Part shown: in pieces, positions 49,784-59,227 of the stretch
Position numbering within the stretch: the first letter of the stretch is position 1
Layout of the letters: every line of letters begins with the position of its first letter
Source: Streptomyces asoensis
GTDB taxonomy: Bacteria; Actinomycetota; Actinomycetes; Streptomycetales; Streptomycetaceae
Assembly (NCBI RefSeq): GCF_016860545.1
Contig: NZ_BNEB01000002.1
Location: forward strand, 558,001 to 622,000
DNA length: 64,000 bases
Direction: 5' to 3'
Made by a program: the position numbers and the translations under genes
Notes under the pieces: model-generated
What the model was told of the DNA's origin: nothing
Seen by the model: the letters and a program-made list of their open reading frames with translations, nothing else
The model's database searches: none

Positions 49784-51760
49784 GTGTCAGACGTCCGTGT
49801 GATCATCCAACGCGATTCCGAGCGGGAAGAGCGCACGGTGACGACGGGCACCACGGCCGCCGAGCTCTTCGCCGGCGAGCGCTCCGTCATCGCCGCGCGC
49901 GTGGCCGGCGAGCTCAGGGACCTGTCCCACGTGCTCGCGGACGGCGACGAGGTCGAGGGTGTCGAGATCTCCTCCGAGGACGGTCTGAACATCCTGCGCC
50001 ACTCCACCGCCCACGTGATGGCGCAGGCCGTGCAGGAGCTCTTCCCCGAGGCCAAGCTGGGCATCGGCCCGCCGGTCAAGGACGGCTTCTACTACGACTT
50101 CGACGTCGAGCGGCCGTTCACGCCCGAGGACCTCAAGGCCGTCGAGAAGAAGATGCAGGAGATCCAGAAGCGGGGGCAGAGGTTCGCCCGCCGCGTGGTC
50201 TCCGACGAGGCGGCCCGCGAGGAGCTCGCCGACGAGCCGTACAAGCTGGAGCTCATCGGCATCAAGGGTTCCGCGTCCACCGACGACGGGGCGGACGTCG
50301 AGGTCGGCGGCGGCGAGCTGACGATCTACGACAACCTGGACGCCAGGACCGGTGACCTGTGCTGGAAGGACCTCTGCCGCGGTCCCCACCTGCCCACCAC
50401 CCGCAACATCCCGGCGTTCAAGCTGATGCGCAACGCGGCCGCCTACTGGCGCGGCAGCGAGAAGAACCCCATGCTCCAGCGCATCTACGGCACCGCCTGG
50501 CCGACCAAGGACGAGCTGAAGGCGCACCTCGACTTCCTCGCCGAGGCCGAGAAGCGCGACCACCGCAAGCTGGGCTCCGAACTCGACCTGTTCTCCATCC
50601 CCGAGCAGATCGGCTCCGGCCTCGCCGTCTTCCACCCCAAGGGCGGCATCGTCCGCCGGGTCATGGAGGACTACTCGCGCCGCCGCCACGAGGAGGAGGG
50701 CTACGAGTTCGTCTACACCCCGCACGCGACGAAGGGGAAGCTCTTCGAGACCTCGGGCCACCTGGACTGGTACGCCGACGGCATGTACCCGCCCATGCAG
50801 CTCGACGAGGGCGTGGACTACTACCTCAAGCCCATGAACTGCCCGATGCACAACCTGATCTTCGACGCACGCGGCCGCTCCTACCGCGAACTGCCCCTGC
50901 GTCTCTTCGAGTTCGGGACCGTGTACCGGTACGAGAAGTCGGGCGTCGTGCACGGTCTGACCCGCGCCCGCGGCTTCACCCAGGACGACGCGCACATCTA
51001 CTGCACCCGTGAGCAGATGTCGGAGGAGCTCGACAAGACGCTCACCTTCGTCCTCGGCCTGCTGCGCGACTACGGCCTGACCGACTTCTACCTGGAGCTG
51101 TCCACCAAGGACCCGGAGAAGTTCGTCGGCTCGGACGAGGTCTGGGAGGAGGCGACCGAGACGCTGCGCCAGGTCGCCGAGAAGCAGGGCCTCCCGCTCG
51201 TCCCCGACCCGGGCGGCGCCGCGTTCTACGGCCCGAAGATCTCCGTCCAGACGAAGGACGCCATCGGCCGCACCTGGCAGATGTCGACCATCCAGCTCGA
51301 CTTCAACCTGCCGGAGCGCTTCGACCTGGAGTACACCGGCCCGGACGGCTCCAAGCAGCGTCCGGTGATGATCCACCGTGCCCTCTTCGGCTCGATCGAG
51401 CGGTTCTTCGCGGTGCTCCTGGAGCACTACGCGGGCGCCTTCCCCGCGTGGCTGGCCCCCGTCCAGGCGCTCGGCATCCCGATCGGCGACGCGCACGTGG
51501 AGTACCTGGAGAAGTTCGCCGCCGCCGCGAAGAAGCAGGGCCTGCGGGTCGAGGTGGACTCCTCCTCGGACCGCATGCAGAAGAAGATCCGCAACGCCCA
51601 GAAGCAGAAGGTGCCCTTCATGGTCATCGCGGGCGACGAGGACATGGCGAACGGCTCGGTCTCCTTCCGCTACCGCGACGGTTCGCAGGAGAACGGCATC
51701 CCGTTCGACGAGGCCCTCGCGAAGATCGCGAAGGTCGTCGAGGAGCGCACCCAGGTCTGA
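49784..51760 (+). CDS. thrS: Threonyl-tRNA synthetase
   Basis: This 658-residue class II synthetase has a TGS domain (residues about 1-65), the editing domain with [11 protein letters not shown] (the HxxxH site that hydrolyses Ser-tRNA), and a catalytic core with the zinc Cys in MNCPMHN (about residue 352), [11 protein letters not shown] and [13 protein letters not shown], then an anticodon-binding C-terminus. GTG 49784 is preceded by AGGAGAG; upstream in-frame ATG and TTG codons would add an Arg-rich extension with no family match. A TACGAT hexamer at 49721-49726 is a candidate -10. No T-box leader was seen. Confidence 0.97.
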   Translation: MSDVRVIIQRDSEREERTVTTGTTAAELFAGERSVIAARVAGELRDLSHVLADGDEVEGVEISSEDGLNILRHSTAHVMAQAVQELFPEAKLGIGPPVKDGFYYDFDVERPFTPEDLKAVEKKMQEIQKRGQRFARRVVSDEAAREELADEPYKLELIGIKGSASTDDGADVEVGGGELTIYDNLDARTGDLCWKDLCRGPHLPTTRNIPAFKLMRNAAAYWRGSEKNPMLQRIYGTAWPTKDELKAHLDFLAEAEKRDHRKLGSELDLFSIPEQIGSGLAVFHPKGGIVRRVMEDYSRRRHEEEGYEFVYTPHATKGKLFETSGHLDWYADGMYPPMQLDEGVDYYLKPMNCPMHNLIFDARGRSYRELPLRLFEFGTVYRYEKSGVVHGLTRARGFTQDDAHIYCTREQMSEELDKTLTFVLGLLRDYGLTDFYLELSTKDPEKFVGSDEVWEEATETLRQVAEKQGLPLVPDPGGAAFYGPKISVQTKDAIGRTWQMSTIQLDFNLPERFDLEYTGPDGSKQRPVMIHRALFGSIERFFAVLLEHYAGAFPAWLAPVQALGIPIGDAHVEYLEKFAAAAKKQGLRVEVDSSSDRMQKKIRNAQKQKVPFMVIAGDEDMANGSVSFRYRDGSQENGIPFDEALAKIAKVVEERTQV

Positions 51761-51778
51761 CCGGCCCGGACCGTCCCG

Positions 51779-51813
51779 CAGGCCCCCGGAAGGCTCAGCC
51801 CTCCGGGGGCCTG
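51779..51813. terminator. Convergent terminator between thrS and K+ channel
   Basis: A perfect 12-bp stem (CAGGCCCCCGGA at 51779-51790, complement at 51802-51813) with an 11-nt loop lies just after thrS. It includes the last codons of the minus-strand channel gene, whose stop is at 51795-51797. Confidence 0.75.
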
Positions 51814-52454
51814 CGGTCGCTCTCGCGCGAGAAGATCTGAAGCAGCCACGACGAGAACGAACCGGTCACCGCGCCGAGCAGGGCCAGCCCGCCGGCCATC
51901 ATGCACATCGCGATCGCCCGGCCGCCCGGCGTCACCGGAGTGATGTCCCCGTAGCCGACCGTGCTCAGGGTCGCGGCGGCCCACCAGATCGCGTCCCCGA
52001 ACGTCTTCATGGTCGCCCCGGGCGCGCCCCGCTCGCGCTGGTAGACCGCGAGGGCCCCGGCGAAGCCGAGGAGCAGCGTCGACAGACTGGCGTACGCGAT
52101 CACGCGCGCGTGCAGGGACAGCCGGGGCTCGCCCTGCCGGTTCTGGATGGCGTCGTACAGCGGGACGATCCGCAGCGGCCGCAGCAACGGCAGCAGGACC
52201 ACCACGGTGTGCAGGAAGTGCGTCCTGACGAACCGCGTGAAGCGCTGTCCGCTGAGGTGACGGCGGACGGCGTAGTCCGCCGCGAACACCAGCCAGAGCG
52301 CGAGCATCGTGAACCCGCACAGGCTCTTCCAGACCGACGGCATCGTCTCGGCCAGCACACGGGCCGCATAGGCGGCCAGGAACAGCAGCGACGCCAGGAA
52401 CAGGGGGATCTCGGTGCGCTGCTCCCAGCGGGCGTAGCGGCTGTCTTCGTCCAT
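51795..52454 (-). CDS. Voltage-gated-type potassium channel subunit
   Basis: This 219-residue membrane protein has the K+ selectivity filter TVGYGD (residues 165-170), pore-helix sequence FGDAIWWAAATLS and a final inner helix. About four N-terminal helices, one with weak S4-like arginines (FVRTHF, LLRPLRIVPL), make it Kv-like. There is no RCK/TrkA cytoplasmic domain, so ligand gating is unlikely. ATG 52454 begins MDEDSRYARWEQR. It controls membrane potential or K+ balance, exact gating unknown. It lies between thrS and the HIT gene, convergent with thrS. Confidence 0.9.
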   Translation of the reverse strand: MDEDSRYARWEQRTEIPLFLASLLFLAAYAARVLAETMPSVWKSLCGFTMLALWLVFAADYAVRRHLSGQRFTRFVRTHFLHTVVVLLPLLRPLRIVPLYDAIQNRQGEPRLSLHARVIAYASLSTLLLGFAGALAVYQRERGAPGATMKTFGDAIWWAAATLSTVGYGDITPVTPGGRAIAMCMMAGGLALLGAVTGSFSSWLLQIFSRESDRRPPEG

Positions 52455-52533
52455 CGGCCCAGCTTGGCCCGCGCCGCTCGCGCCGCAACCCCGCCGACAC
52501 GCCGCGAACGGGCGAAGCAATATGCTGCCTTGC

Positions 52534-53088
52534 ATGACGAGTGAGCCGGAGCAGCAGATCGGAGTGGGCACGCAGGACGCGTTCCAGCGTCTGTGGACGC
52601 CCCACCGGATGGCGTACATCCAGGGTGAGAACAAGCCGACCGGCCCGGGTGCGGACGACGGCTGTCCCTTCTGCTCGATCCCGGCCAAGTCCGACGAGGA
52701 CGGGCTGGTCGTCCGGCGCGGTGAGCACGTCTACGCGGTGCTGAACCTGTACCCGTACAACGGCGGCCACCTGATGACCGTCCCGTACCGGCACGTGGCC
52801 GACTACACCGACCTGACGGCGCCGGAGACCGCGGAGCTCGGCGAACTGACCAAGCAGGCGATGACGGCCCTGCGGACCGCGTCCGGCGCCCAGGGCTTCA
52901 ACATCGGCATGAACCAGGGCTCGGTCGCGGGCGCCGGCATCGCCGCCCACCTGCACCAGCACATCGTGCCCCGCTGGGGCGGCGACACCAACTTCATGCC
53001 GGTGGTGGGCCACACACGCGTACTGCCCCAGCTCCTGGCGGACACCAGGAAAATGCTCGCCGAAGCCTGGCCCACACCAACGCCCTAG
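52534..53088 (+). CDS. HIT family hydrolase
   Basis: This 184-residue histidine-triad protein has the active-site HLHQHIVPRW (His139, His141 and His143) and an N-terminal CPFCSI zinc-type Cys pair. HIT proteins hydrolyse AMP-linked or dinucleoside polyphosphates; the actinobacterial relatives beside thrS and pgsA resemble diadenosine tetraphosphate (Ap4A) phosphorylase. ATG 52534 lies 8 nt after TATGCT (52521-52526) with no Shine-Dalgarno sequence, so the mRNA is probably leaderless. The same neighbourhood exists in mycobacteria. Confidence 0.92.
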   Translation: MTSEPEQQIGVGTQDAFQRLWTPHRMAYIQGENKPTGPGADDGCPFCSIPAKSDEDGLVVRRGEHVYAVLNLYPYNGGHLMTVPYRHVADYTDLTAPETAELGELTKQAMTALRTASGAQGFNIGMNQGSVAGAGIAAHLHQHIVPRWGGDTNFMPVVGHTRVLPQLLADTRKMLAEAWPTPTP

Positions 53089-53140
53089 CACCCCGGGCTC
53101 TCCAGCCCGCCCCGGCGGCTCCGGCTGCGAAGGCCTCGGC

Positions 53141-53230
53141 CGGCCATTCCAGCCCGTCCGGCGTTTGAGGACGAGGCCCCTTCAGTGCCGAGAACACGGG
53201 GGTCCGGGGGCGCAGCCCCCGCAGGGAGGC
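53141..53230. repeat. Streptomyces-type intergenic repeat (REP-like)
   Basis: The sequence contains CCCGTCCGGCGTTTGAGGAC (starting at 53153) and downstream GGGTCCGGGGGCGCAGCCCC, a pair of elements I know as recurrent in intergenic regions of Streptomyces genomes. GGGGGCGCAGCCCCC (about 53206-53220) forms a hairpin that can act as a terminator for the convergent genes around it. Confidence 0.65.
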
Positions 53231-53272
53231 CGCCCCGGACCACCCGCACGATCCCGCCCCACCGCCGGAGGC

Positions 53273-54934
53273 CTACGCGTCGTAGGTGTCAGCCTTCCGC
53301 GGCGACACGTCCTGCACGGCCCCACTGAGCGCCGACGAACGCGAGCTGAACTTCTCGATGTCCACGTCGTGCTCCTTGAGCACCTTGAGTGCGGCGGTGT
53401 GCACCACCCGCAGCACCGGGGTGGCCGCGCGCAGCGCGTCGTCGGCCATGAAGCGGTGCCGCCAGGGCTGGTCGGCCCAGGCGTGCCGCAGCCCGAAGGG
53501 CTCGGGCAGCCCGATGGAGCCGCCGAGCCACTTCAGCAGCGGCGGGTACCAGCTGATCGTGGCCCGCGCGGCCAGCCGGACCACCTCGTCGGCGGTGACC
53601 AGCGGAAGCTTGACCGTCCGCGTCTCCCAGAAGCGGACGCTCTTGGCGACCTCCTTGACGGGCGCCTCGGACTTCGTGGTGAACAGGCCGTTGACCGGTC
53701 CCAGCGCGTGTCCGGTGACCTCGATGCGGAGCGTCTCGTGCAGCACCGTCACCGTGATCAGCATGGTGATGATCAACTGGCCGTCCCAGAGCGGCCACTG
53801 GACGCCCAGGTAGTGCCGGTCGCCGCCGCCGAACTGCTGGTTGTTGCAGATGTCCTCTATGGCCCGCGGCTTGACCTGGTAGGCCTCGACGTCGGTGCCC
53901 TCCGGCCGGGCGACGGCCTTCGCGTTCTCGCCGACCGGGGTGACGATCCAGTGCCGGACCGTGGGCGGCGGGAAGCCGCCGGTCTTCAGGCTCTGGCGGG
54001 GCAGCAGCTTCAGCTGGTCGTGGATGGCCCGTACGACCGTCCAGCTGCGGAACTCGTGGACGCCCTTCACCGGGTCGAGCGGCGTCAGCTCCTCGGCGAG
54101 GTGCCAGGCGCCCCAGCGCGTGCCCATGCCGAGTATGCCCTTGGGGCCCGCGTAGAAGACCGAGTTGGACTGCTGTTCGGCGCTGAGCCGCGCCAGCGAC
54201 TGGCGCAGCTGCTCGGCCGCCGTCTGGTTCGGGCTGGTGGGCACCGCCTCGGGGACCTTGGCACCGACGCTGCTGCCGGACAGCAGGCTGTCCCAGCGCT
54301 CGCGCAGGTCCTTCGCGGTGCCCTCGCAGATCCGCTTGGCCAGGAACCAGCCGGCCACGGGGGCCACGACACAGCCCCGCGCGTACCAGCCCACCGGGCC
54401 GCCGAAGGGCATCTTGACCAGGAAGAGCACGGCCAGGGCGCCCATCGCGACGAGCAGGCCGCTACCCAGGCCGGAGACCCGCTTGTTGTCCAGTTTGCCC
54501 ACCGTCGCCCGCAGCTGGAAGACGAGGAGCCACACCAGCAGCCCGGGCAGGAAGAGCACCCCGCACAGCAGCATCACGCCGGTCAGCTTCTGGTCGCGCT
54601 CGCGGCGGATGCGGTTGGCCGCGAGGCAGTGCTCGACGACCGCTTGGGGCTCGCTCCCGAAGGACTGGATCAGGGGTTTGCGGCCGACGCCCAGCATGCG
54701 GTCGATCACCGCCTGGGAGAACGCCTCCCCGAGGTTGGGCCGGAAGATCCGCGCCCAGCTGCGGCCGGGACTGACCGCGGTCTGGTGCCACTCGTTGTCG
54801 GCCTTCTTGATGTCCTCGACCGGGTTGTCCCGGTAGGCGGCCGAGGCCAGGGCGAAGGTCGGCGTCTGTCCGCCGTCGCCCGTCTGCGGCACCTGTGGTC
54901 CGAAGATGTCCGCGTAACCGCTGTCAACGGTCAT
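53273..54934 (-). CDS. Large conserved-looking membrane protein, unknown function
   Basis: This 553-residue protein has a soluble N-terminal part (about 110 residues), two or three membrane helices near residues 118-205 (LTGVMLLCGVLFLPGLLVWLLVF and LGSGLLVAMGALAVLFLV), a long soluble domain and another hydrophobic beta-like segment (LIITMLITVTVLH). The C-terminus is hydrophilic. No motif was recognised. ATG 54934 has GGGGGGCGG upstream. It lies in the HIT-to-pgsA interval that is otherwise tight in mycobacteria. Confidence 0.8.
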   Translation of the reverse strand: MTVDSGYADIFGPQVPQTGDGGQTPTFALASAAYRDNPVEDIKKADNEWHQTAVSPGRSWARIFRPNLGEAFSQAVIDRMLGVGRKPLIQSFGSEPQAVVEHCLAANRIRRERDQKLTGVMLLCGVLFLPGLLVWLLVFQLRATVGKLDNKRVSGLGSGLLVAMGALAVLFLVKMPFGGPVGWYARGCVVAPVAGWFLAKRICEGTAKDLRERWDSLLSGSSVGAKVPEAVPTSPNQTAAEQLRQSLARLSAEQQSNSVFYAGPKGILGMGTRWGAWHLAEELTPLDPVKGVHEFRSWTVVRAIHDQLKLLPRQSLKTGGFPPPTVRHWIVTPVGENAKAVARPEGTDVEAYQVKPRAIEDICNNQQFGGGDRHYLGVQWPLWDGQLIITMLITVTVLHETLRIEVTGHALGPVNGLFTTKSEAPVKEVAKSVRFWETRTVKLPLVTADEVVRLAARATISWYPPLLKWLGGSIGLPEPFGLRHAWADQPWRHRFMADDALRAATPVLRVVHTAALKVLKEHDVDIEKFSSRSSALSGAVQDVSPRKADTYDA

Positions 54935-55132
54935 ATCCGCCCCCCATAGCCGCCGCTCCCGCTTCTGCGGCTTTCCCGACTTCCGTACTCCGCACACCTG
55001 TTGATCAGGTCATCAGCGTATCCGCAGGCACCGGCGTCCGTCGGCGGACGGCCGAAGCCGCCCGCCGAATCGGAGGGAAACATTCCACGCGGTCGCCGCA
55101 CCGGCCCCCTCCGGACCGCCCGACGCCGCCCG

Positions 55133-57328
55133 TCAGCCGTCCTGGGCCTGTTTGCGGACCCGCTCGGCGACCTGCGCCGGCATCGGCTCGTGCCGGGCGT
55201 AGGCGCGGTCGAACCGGGCGGTGCCGTGGGACAGGGAGCGCAGGTCGATCGCGTACCGGCCGATCTCGATCTCGGGCACCTCGGCCTTGATCAGCGTGCG
55301 CCCGCCGCTGGTCTGCTCGGTCCCCAGCACCCGTCCGCGACGGCCCGACAGGTCGCTCATCACGGCGCCCACGTAGGCGTCGCCGACCAGGACGGTCACC
55401 TCGGCCACCGGCTCCAGCAGATGGATCCGCGCCTCGGCCGCCGCCTCCCGCAGCGCGAGCGCGCCCGCCGTCTGGAACGCGGCGTCGGAGGAGTCCACCG
55501 AGTGCGCCTTGCCGTCGAGCAGGGTGATCCGCACGTCGACCAGCGGATGGCCGGCCGCGAGGCCCTTGACCGCCTGCGCCCGGACGCCCTTCTCGACGGA
55601 GGGGATGAACTGCCGGGGCACCGCGCCGCCGACGACCTTGTCCACGAACTCGATGCCCGCCCCGCCCGGCAGCGGTTCCACCTCGATCTCGCACACGGCG
55701 TACTGACCGTGCCCGCCGGACTGCTTGACGTGCCGTCCACGCCCGGTGGACCTCGCCGCGAACGTCTCCCGCAGGGGGACCCGGTGCGGGACGACGTCGA
55801 CCTGGACGCCGTAGCGGGAGCGCAGCCGCTCCAGCGCGACGTCCGAGTGGGCCTCGCCCAGGCACCACAGGACGACCTGGTGGGTGTGCTGGTTCTGTTC
55901 CAGGCGCATCGTCGGGTCCTCGGCGACCAGCCGCGCCAGCCCCTGGGAGAGCTTGTCCTCGTCGGCCTTGCTGTGCGCCTGGATGGCGAGCGGCAGCAGC
56001 GGGTCGGGCATCTGCCAGGGCTCCATGAGCAGGGGGTCGTCCTTGGCGGACAGGGTGTCGCCGGTCTCGGCCCGGCCGAGTTTCGCGACGCACGCGAGGT
56101 CGCCCGCGATGCAGTGCGTCAGGCTCCGCTGCTGTTTGCCGAAGGGCGCGGACAGGGCGCCGACCCGTTCGTCGACGTCGTGGTCCTCGTGGCCGCGGTC
56201 GGCGAGACCGTGCCCCGAGACATGGACGGTCTCGTCGGGACGGAGCGTGCCGGAGAAGACCCTGACCAGCGAGACCCGGCCCACGTAGGGGTCGGAGGAG
56301 GTCTTCACGACCTCGGCGACCAGCGGCCCGTCCGGGTCGCACACGGCCGGCTCGCGCGGCGCGCCGTCGACCGTCGTGATCCGGGGCGCCGTGCGCTCCA
56401 GCGGCGTCGGGAACCCCCGTGTGACCAGTTCCAGCAGCTCCACGGTGCCGAGGCCCTGTCGGGCGCCCTCGGCGGCCGGGGCGGCCGCGAGGACGGGGAA
56501 GAACGTGCCGCGCGCGACCGCCCGCTCCAGGTCCTCGATCAGCGTCTTGACGTCGATCCGCTCACCGCCGAGGTAGCGGTCCATGAGGGTCTCGTCCTCG
56601 CTCTCGGCGATGATCCCCTCGATCAGGCGGTTGCGGGCCTCCTCGATGTCGGGCAGCCGGTCCTCGCCCGGTTCGGACTCTTTGCGCTCGCCCGTCGCGT
56701 AGTCGAAGAGCTTGCGGGACAGCAGGCCGACCAGTCCGGTCACGGGCGCGTGCCCGTCGGGTCCCTCCGGCCCGCGCAGCGGCAGGTACAGCGGGAGCAC
56801 CGCGTCGGGGTCGTCCCCGCCGAAGGCCTCCGCGCAGATCCGCGTCATCTCCTCGAAGTCCGCGCGGGCCGCCTCCAGATGCGTCACGACGATCGCGCGG
56901 GGCATGCCGACCGCGGCGCACTCCTCCCACACCATGCGGGTCGAGCCGTCCACGCCGTCCGACGCCGAGACGACGAAGAGGGCCGCGTCCGCGGCGCGCA
57001 GACCGGCCCTGAGCTCGCCGACGAAGTCGGCGTATCCGGGGGTGTCGAGGACGTTGACCTTGATGCCGTCCCACTCGACGGGCACCAGGGAGAGCTGGAC
57101 CGAGCGCTGCTGCCGGTGCTCGATCTCGTCGTAGTCGGAGACGGTGCCGCCGTCCTCCACACGACCCGCCCGGTTCACCGCCCCCGCCGTCAGCGCGAGG
57201 GCCTCCACCAGAGTCGTCTTGCCCGATCCACAGTGGCCGACCAGCACCACATTCCGTACGGACGCGGGATGGTCGGCCGCCGTAGCCCTGCCGGCGGCTC
57301 CGGGATGTGCATTCGCCTTGTCGCCCAT
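55133..57328 (-). CDS. Elongation factor G-like protein (EF-G2 type), degenerate G4 motif
   Basis: This 731-residue translational GTPase of EF-G architecture has P-loop GHCGSGKTT (31-39), DTPGYADF (95-102) and the later EF-G domains to KAQAQDG-like end. The G4 guanine-specificity motif, normally NKMD, reads THLE (149-152), and the G1 starts with GHCGSGKT instead of GHVDAGKT. Secondary EF-G proteins in actinobacteria (EF-G2/FusA2) are known to bind GTP poorly and not support elongation. It may act in ribosome rescue or stress. ATG 57328 has AAGGAAA upstream. Divergent from pgsA with 292 nt between them. Confidence 0.88.
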   Translation of the reverse strand: MGDKANAHPGAAGRATAADHPASVRNVVLVGHCGSGKTTLVEALALTAGAVNRAGRVEDGGTVSDYDEIEHRQQRSVQLSLVPVEWDGIKVNVLDTPGYADFVGELRAGLRAADAALFVVSASDGVDGSTRMVWEECAAVGMPRAIVVTHLEAARADFEEMTRICAEAFGGDDPDAVLPLYLPLRGPEGPDGHAPVTGLVGLLSRKLFDYATGERKESEPGEDRLPDIEEARNRLIEGIIAESEDETLMDRYLGGERIDVKTLIEDLERAVARGTFFPVLAAAPAAEGARQGLGTVELLELVTRGFPTPLERTAPRITTVDGAPREPAVCDPDGPLVAEVVKTSSDPYVGRVSLVRVFSGTLRPDETVHVSGHGLADRGHEDHDVDERVGALSAPFGKQQRSLTHCIAGDLACVAKLGRAETGDTLSAKDDPLLMEPWQMPDPLLPLAIQAHSKADEDKLSQGLARLVAEDPTMRLEQNQHTHQVVLWCLGEAHSDVALERLRSRYGVQVDVVPHRVPLRETFAARSTGRGRHVKQSGGHGQYAVCEIEVEPLPGGAGIEFVDKVVGGAVPRQFIPSVEKGVRAQAVKGLAAGHPLVDVRITLLDGKAHSVDSSDAAFQTAGALALREAAAEARIHLLEPVAEVTVLVGDAYVGAVMSDLSGRRGRVLGTEQTSGGRTLIKAEVPEIEIGRYAIDLRSLSHGTARFDRAYARHEPMPAQVAERVRKQAQDG

Positions 57329-57620
57329 TTTCCTTGCCTCCCGAACACGGTGAGGTCACTGGGGGCGCGGGCACCACGGCCCCGCGTGCGATGGCGGCTC
57401 CGGCGACGCCCGCGGTCCTTCGAGCTTTCCACTCCCGTCACGGCGCGTCCATACGGAGGACGCGACCCGGCCCGTGACCCGGACGGCGTCCGCCCGTCAC
57501 ACGGGGAGCCGGGACACGGGGGGCCGGGTGCCCGACCGTCGCACACACGCGCGCGTGGCTACGATGGGCCAGCCGGTGGCCAGCAGGGGCCGCGCGGCGA
57601 AACCGACCCTCGGGAAGGCC

Positions 57621-58313
57621 ATGCTGAACAAGTACGCGCGTGCATTCTTCACGCGTGTCCTCACACCGTTCGCCGCGTTTCTCATCCGCCGGGGCGTGAG
57701 CCCCGACACGGTCACCCTCCTCGGCACCGCCGGCGTGATCGCGGGCGCGCTGGTCTTCTACCCCAGGGGCGAGTTCTTCTGGGGCACGATCGTGATCACG
57801 CTCTTCGTCTTCTCCGACCTGGTCGACGGCAACATGGCGCGCCAGCTCGGCCGCACCAGCCGCTGGGGCGCCTTCCTCGACTCCACGCTCGACCGGGTCG
57901 CCGACGGCGCCATCTTCGGCGGCTTCGCCCTCTGGTACGCGGGCAACGGCGACGACAACATCCTGTGCGCGGTCTCGATCTTCTGCCTGGCGAGCGGCCA
58001 GGTGGTGTCGTACACGAAGGCCCGCGGCGAGTCGATCGGCCTGCCGGTCGCCGTCAACGGGCTGGTGGAGCGCGCCGAACGCCTGGTGATCTCCCTGGTC
58101 GCGGCCGGGCTCGCCGGTCTGCACACCTTCGGCGTCCCCGGCATCCAGGTGCTGCTGCCGGTCGCGCTGTGGATCGTCGCCGTGGGCAGCCTCGTCACGC
58201 TGATCCAGCGCGTGGTCACGGTCCGCCGCGAGTCGGCCGAGGCGGAGGCGGAGGCCGCCGCGGCCGAGGGGACGCAGGGACACGAGGCCCAGGGGAGCGA
58301 GGCCGCGAAGTGA
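57621..58313 (+). CDS. pgsA: Phosphatidylinositol phosphate synthase
   Basis: This 230-residue membrane enzyme of the CDP-alcohol phosphotransferase family has the full motif D66-x-x-D69-G70-x-x-A73-R74...G83-x-x-x-D87-x-x-x-D91 (DLVDGNMARQLGRTSRWGAFLDSTLDRVADG). In mycobacteria the homologue transfers CDP-diacylglycerol to inositol-1-phosphate, giving PI phosphate, the first step of PI and PIM synthesis. About six helices. ATG 57621 is preceded by GGGAAGG. It overlaps the next gene by 4 nt (GTGA), which ties it to the PIM pathway. Confidence 0.93.
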   Translation: MLNKYARAFFTRVLTPFAAFLIRRGVSPDTVTLLGTAGVIAGALVFYPRGEFFWGTIVITLFVFSDLVDGNMARQLGRTSRWGAFLDSTLDRVADGAIFGGFALWYAGNGDDNILCAVSIFCLASGQVVSYTKARGESIGLPVAVNGLVERAERLVISLVAAGLAGLHTFGVPGIQVLLPVALWIVAVGSLVTLIQRVVTVRRESAEAEAEAAAAEGTQGHEAQGSEAAK

Positions 58314-59227
58314 GCGCCCAGGAGCGCCTGACCGACGCGCTGTACGGACTCGGCTGGAGCACGGTCAAGAAGCTCCCCGAGTCCGTCGCGGTACGCCTCG
58401 GCCGTACCGTCGCCGACCTCGCGTGGAAGCGGCGCGGCAAGGGCGTGCGACGGCTGGAGAGCAACTACGCGCGCGTGGTGCCGGGCGCGGGCCCCGAACG
58501 CCTGGCCGAGCTCTCCCGCGCGGGGATGCGGTCCTACCTGCGCTACTGGATGGAGTCCTTCCGGCTGCCGGCCTGGAGCACCGACCGGGTCCGCGAGGGC
58601 TTCGTGCCCAAGGACGTGCACCATCTGACCGACGGGATCGCCGCCGGCCGGGGAGTCGTGCTCGCCCTGCCGCACATGGCCAACTGGGACCTGGCCGGCG
58701 CCTGGGTCACCACCGAGCTGGGCACGCCGTTCACCACCGTCGCCGAACGCCTCAAGCCCGAGACGCTGTACGACCGGTTCGTCGCCTACCGGGAGGGCCT
58801 CGGCATGGAGGTGCTGCCGCACAGCGGCGGTAACGCCTTCGGCACCCTGGCCCGCCGGCTGCGCGACGGCGGCCTGGTCTGCCTGGTCGCCGAACGCGAC
58901 CTGTCCGCCTCCGGGGTCGAGGTCGAATTCTTCGGCGCCGCGGCCCGGATGCCCGCGGGACCCGCCCTGCTCGCCCAGCAGACGGGGGCGCTGCTGCTCC
59001 CCGTCACCCTCTGGTACGACGACTCGCCCGTCATGCAGGGCCGCGTGCATCCCCCGATCGAGGTACCCGGGACAGGTACGCGGGCCGAGAAGACGTCTGT
59101 CATGACACAGGCGCTGGCCGACGCCTTCGCCACCGGCATCGCCGACCATCCGGAGGACTGGCACATGTTGCAGCGGTTGTGGCTCGCGGACCTGGAACCG
59201 CGCCCGGCGGACGGGGACACTGCGTGA
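58310..59227 (+). CDS. patA: Phosphatidylinositol mannoside acyltransferase
   Basis: This 305-residue protein of the LPLAT/HtrB-like acyltransferase superfamily has the catalytic HX4D motif LPHMANWDL (His122 and Asp127) and VAERDLSASGVEVEFFG further on. In mycobacteria PatA adds an acyl chain to the mannose 6-position of PIM1/PIM2. GTG 58310 overlaps pgsA (GTGA), and its own stop overlaps pimA by 4 nt. The three genes form one translationally coupled unit for PI mannoside synthesis. Confidence 0.93.
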   Translation: MSAQERLTDALYGLGWSTVKKLPESVAVRLGRTVADLAWKRRGKGVRRLESNYARVVPGAGPERLAELSRAGMRSYLRYWMESFRLPAWSTDRVREGFVPKDVHHLTDGIAAGRGVVLALPHMANWDLAGAWVTTELGTPFTTVAERLKPETLYDRFVAYREGLGMEVLPHSGGNAFGTLARRLRDGGLVCLVAERDLSASGVEVEFFGAAARMPAGPALLAQQTGALLLPVTLWYDDSPVMQGRVHPPIEVPGTGTRAEKTSVMTQALADAFATGIADHPEDWHMLQRLWLADLEPRPADGDTA

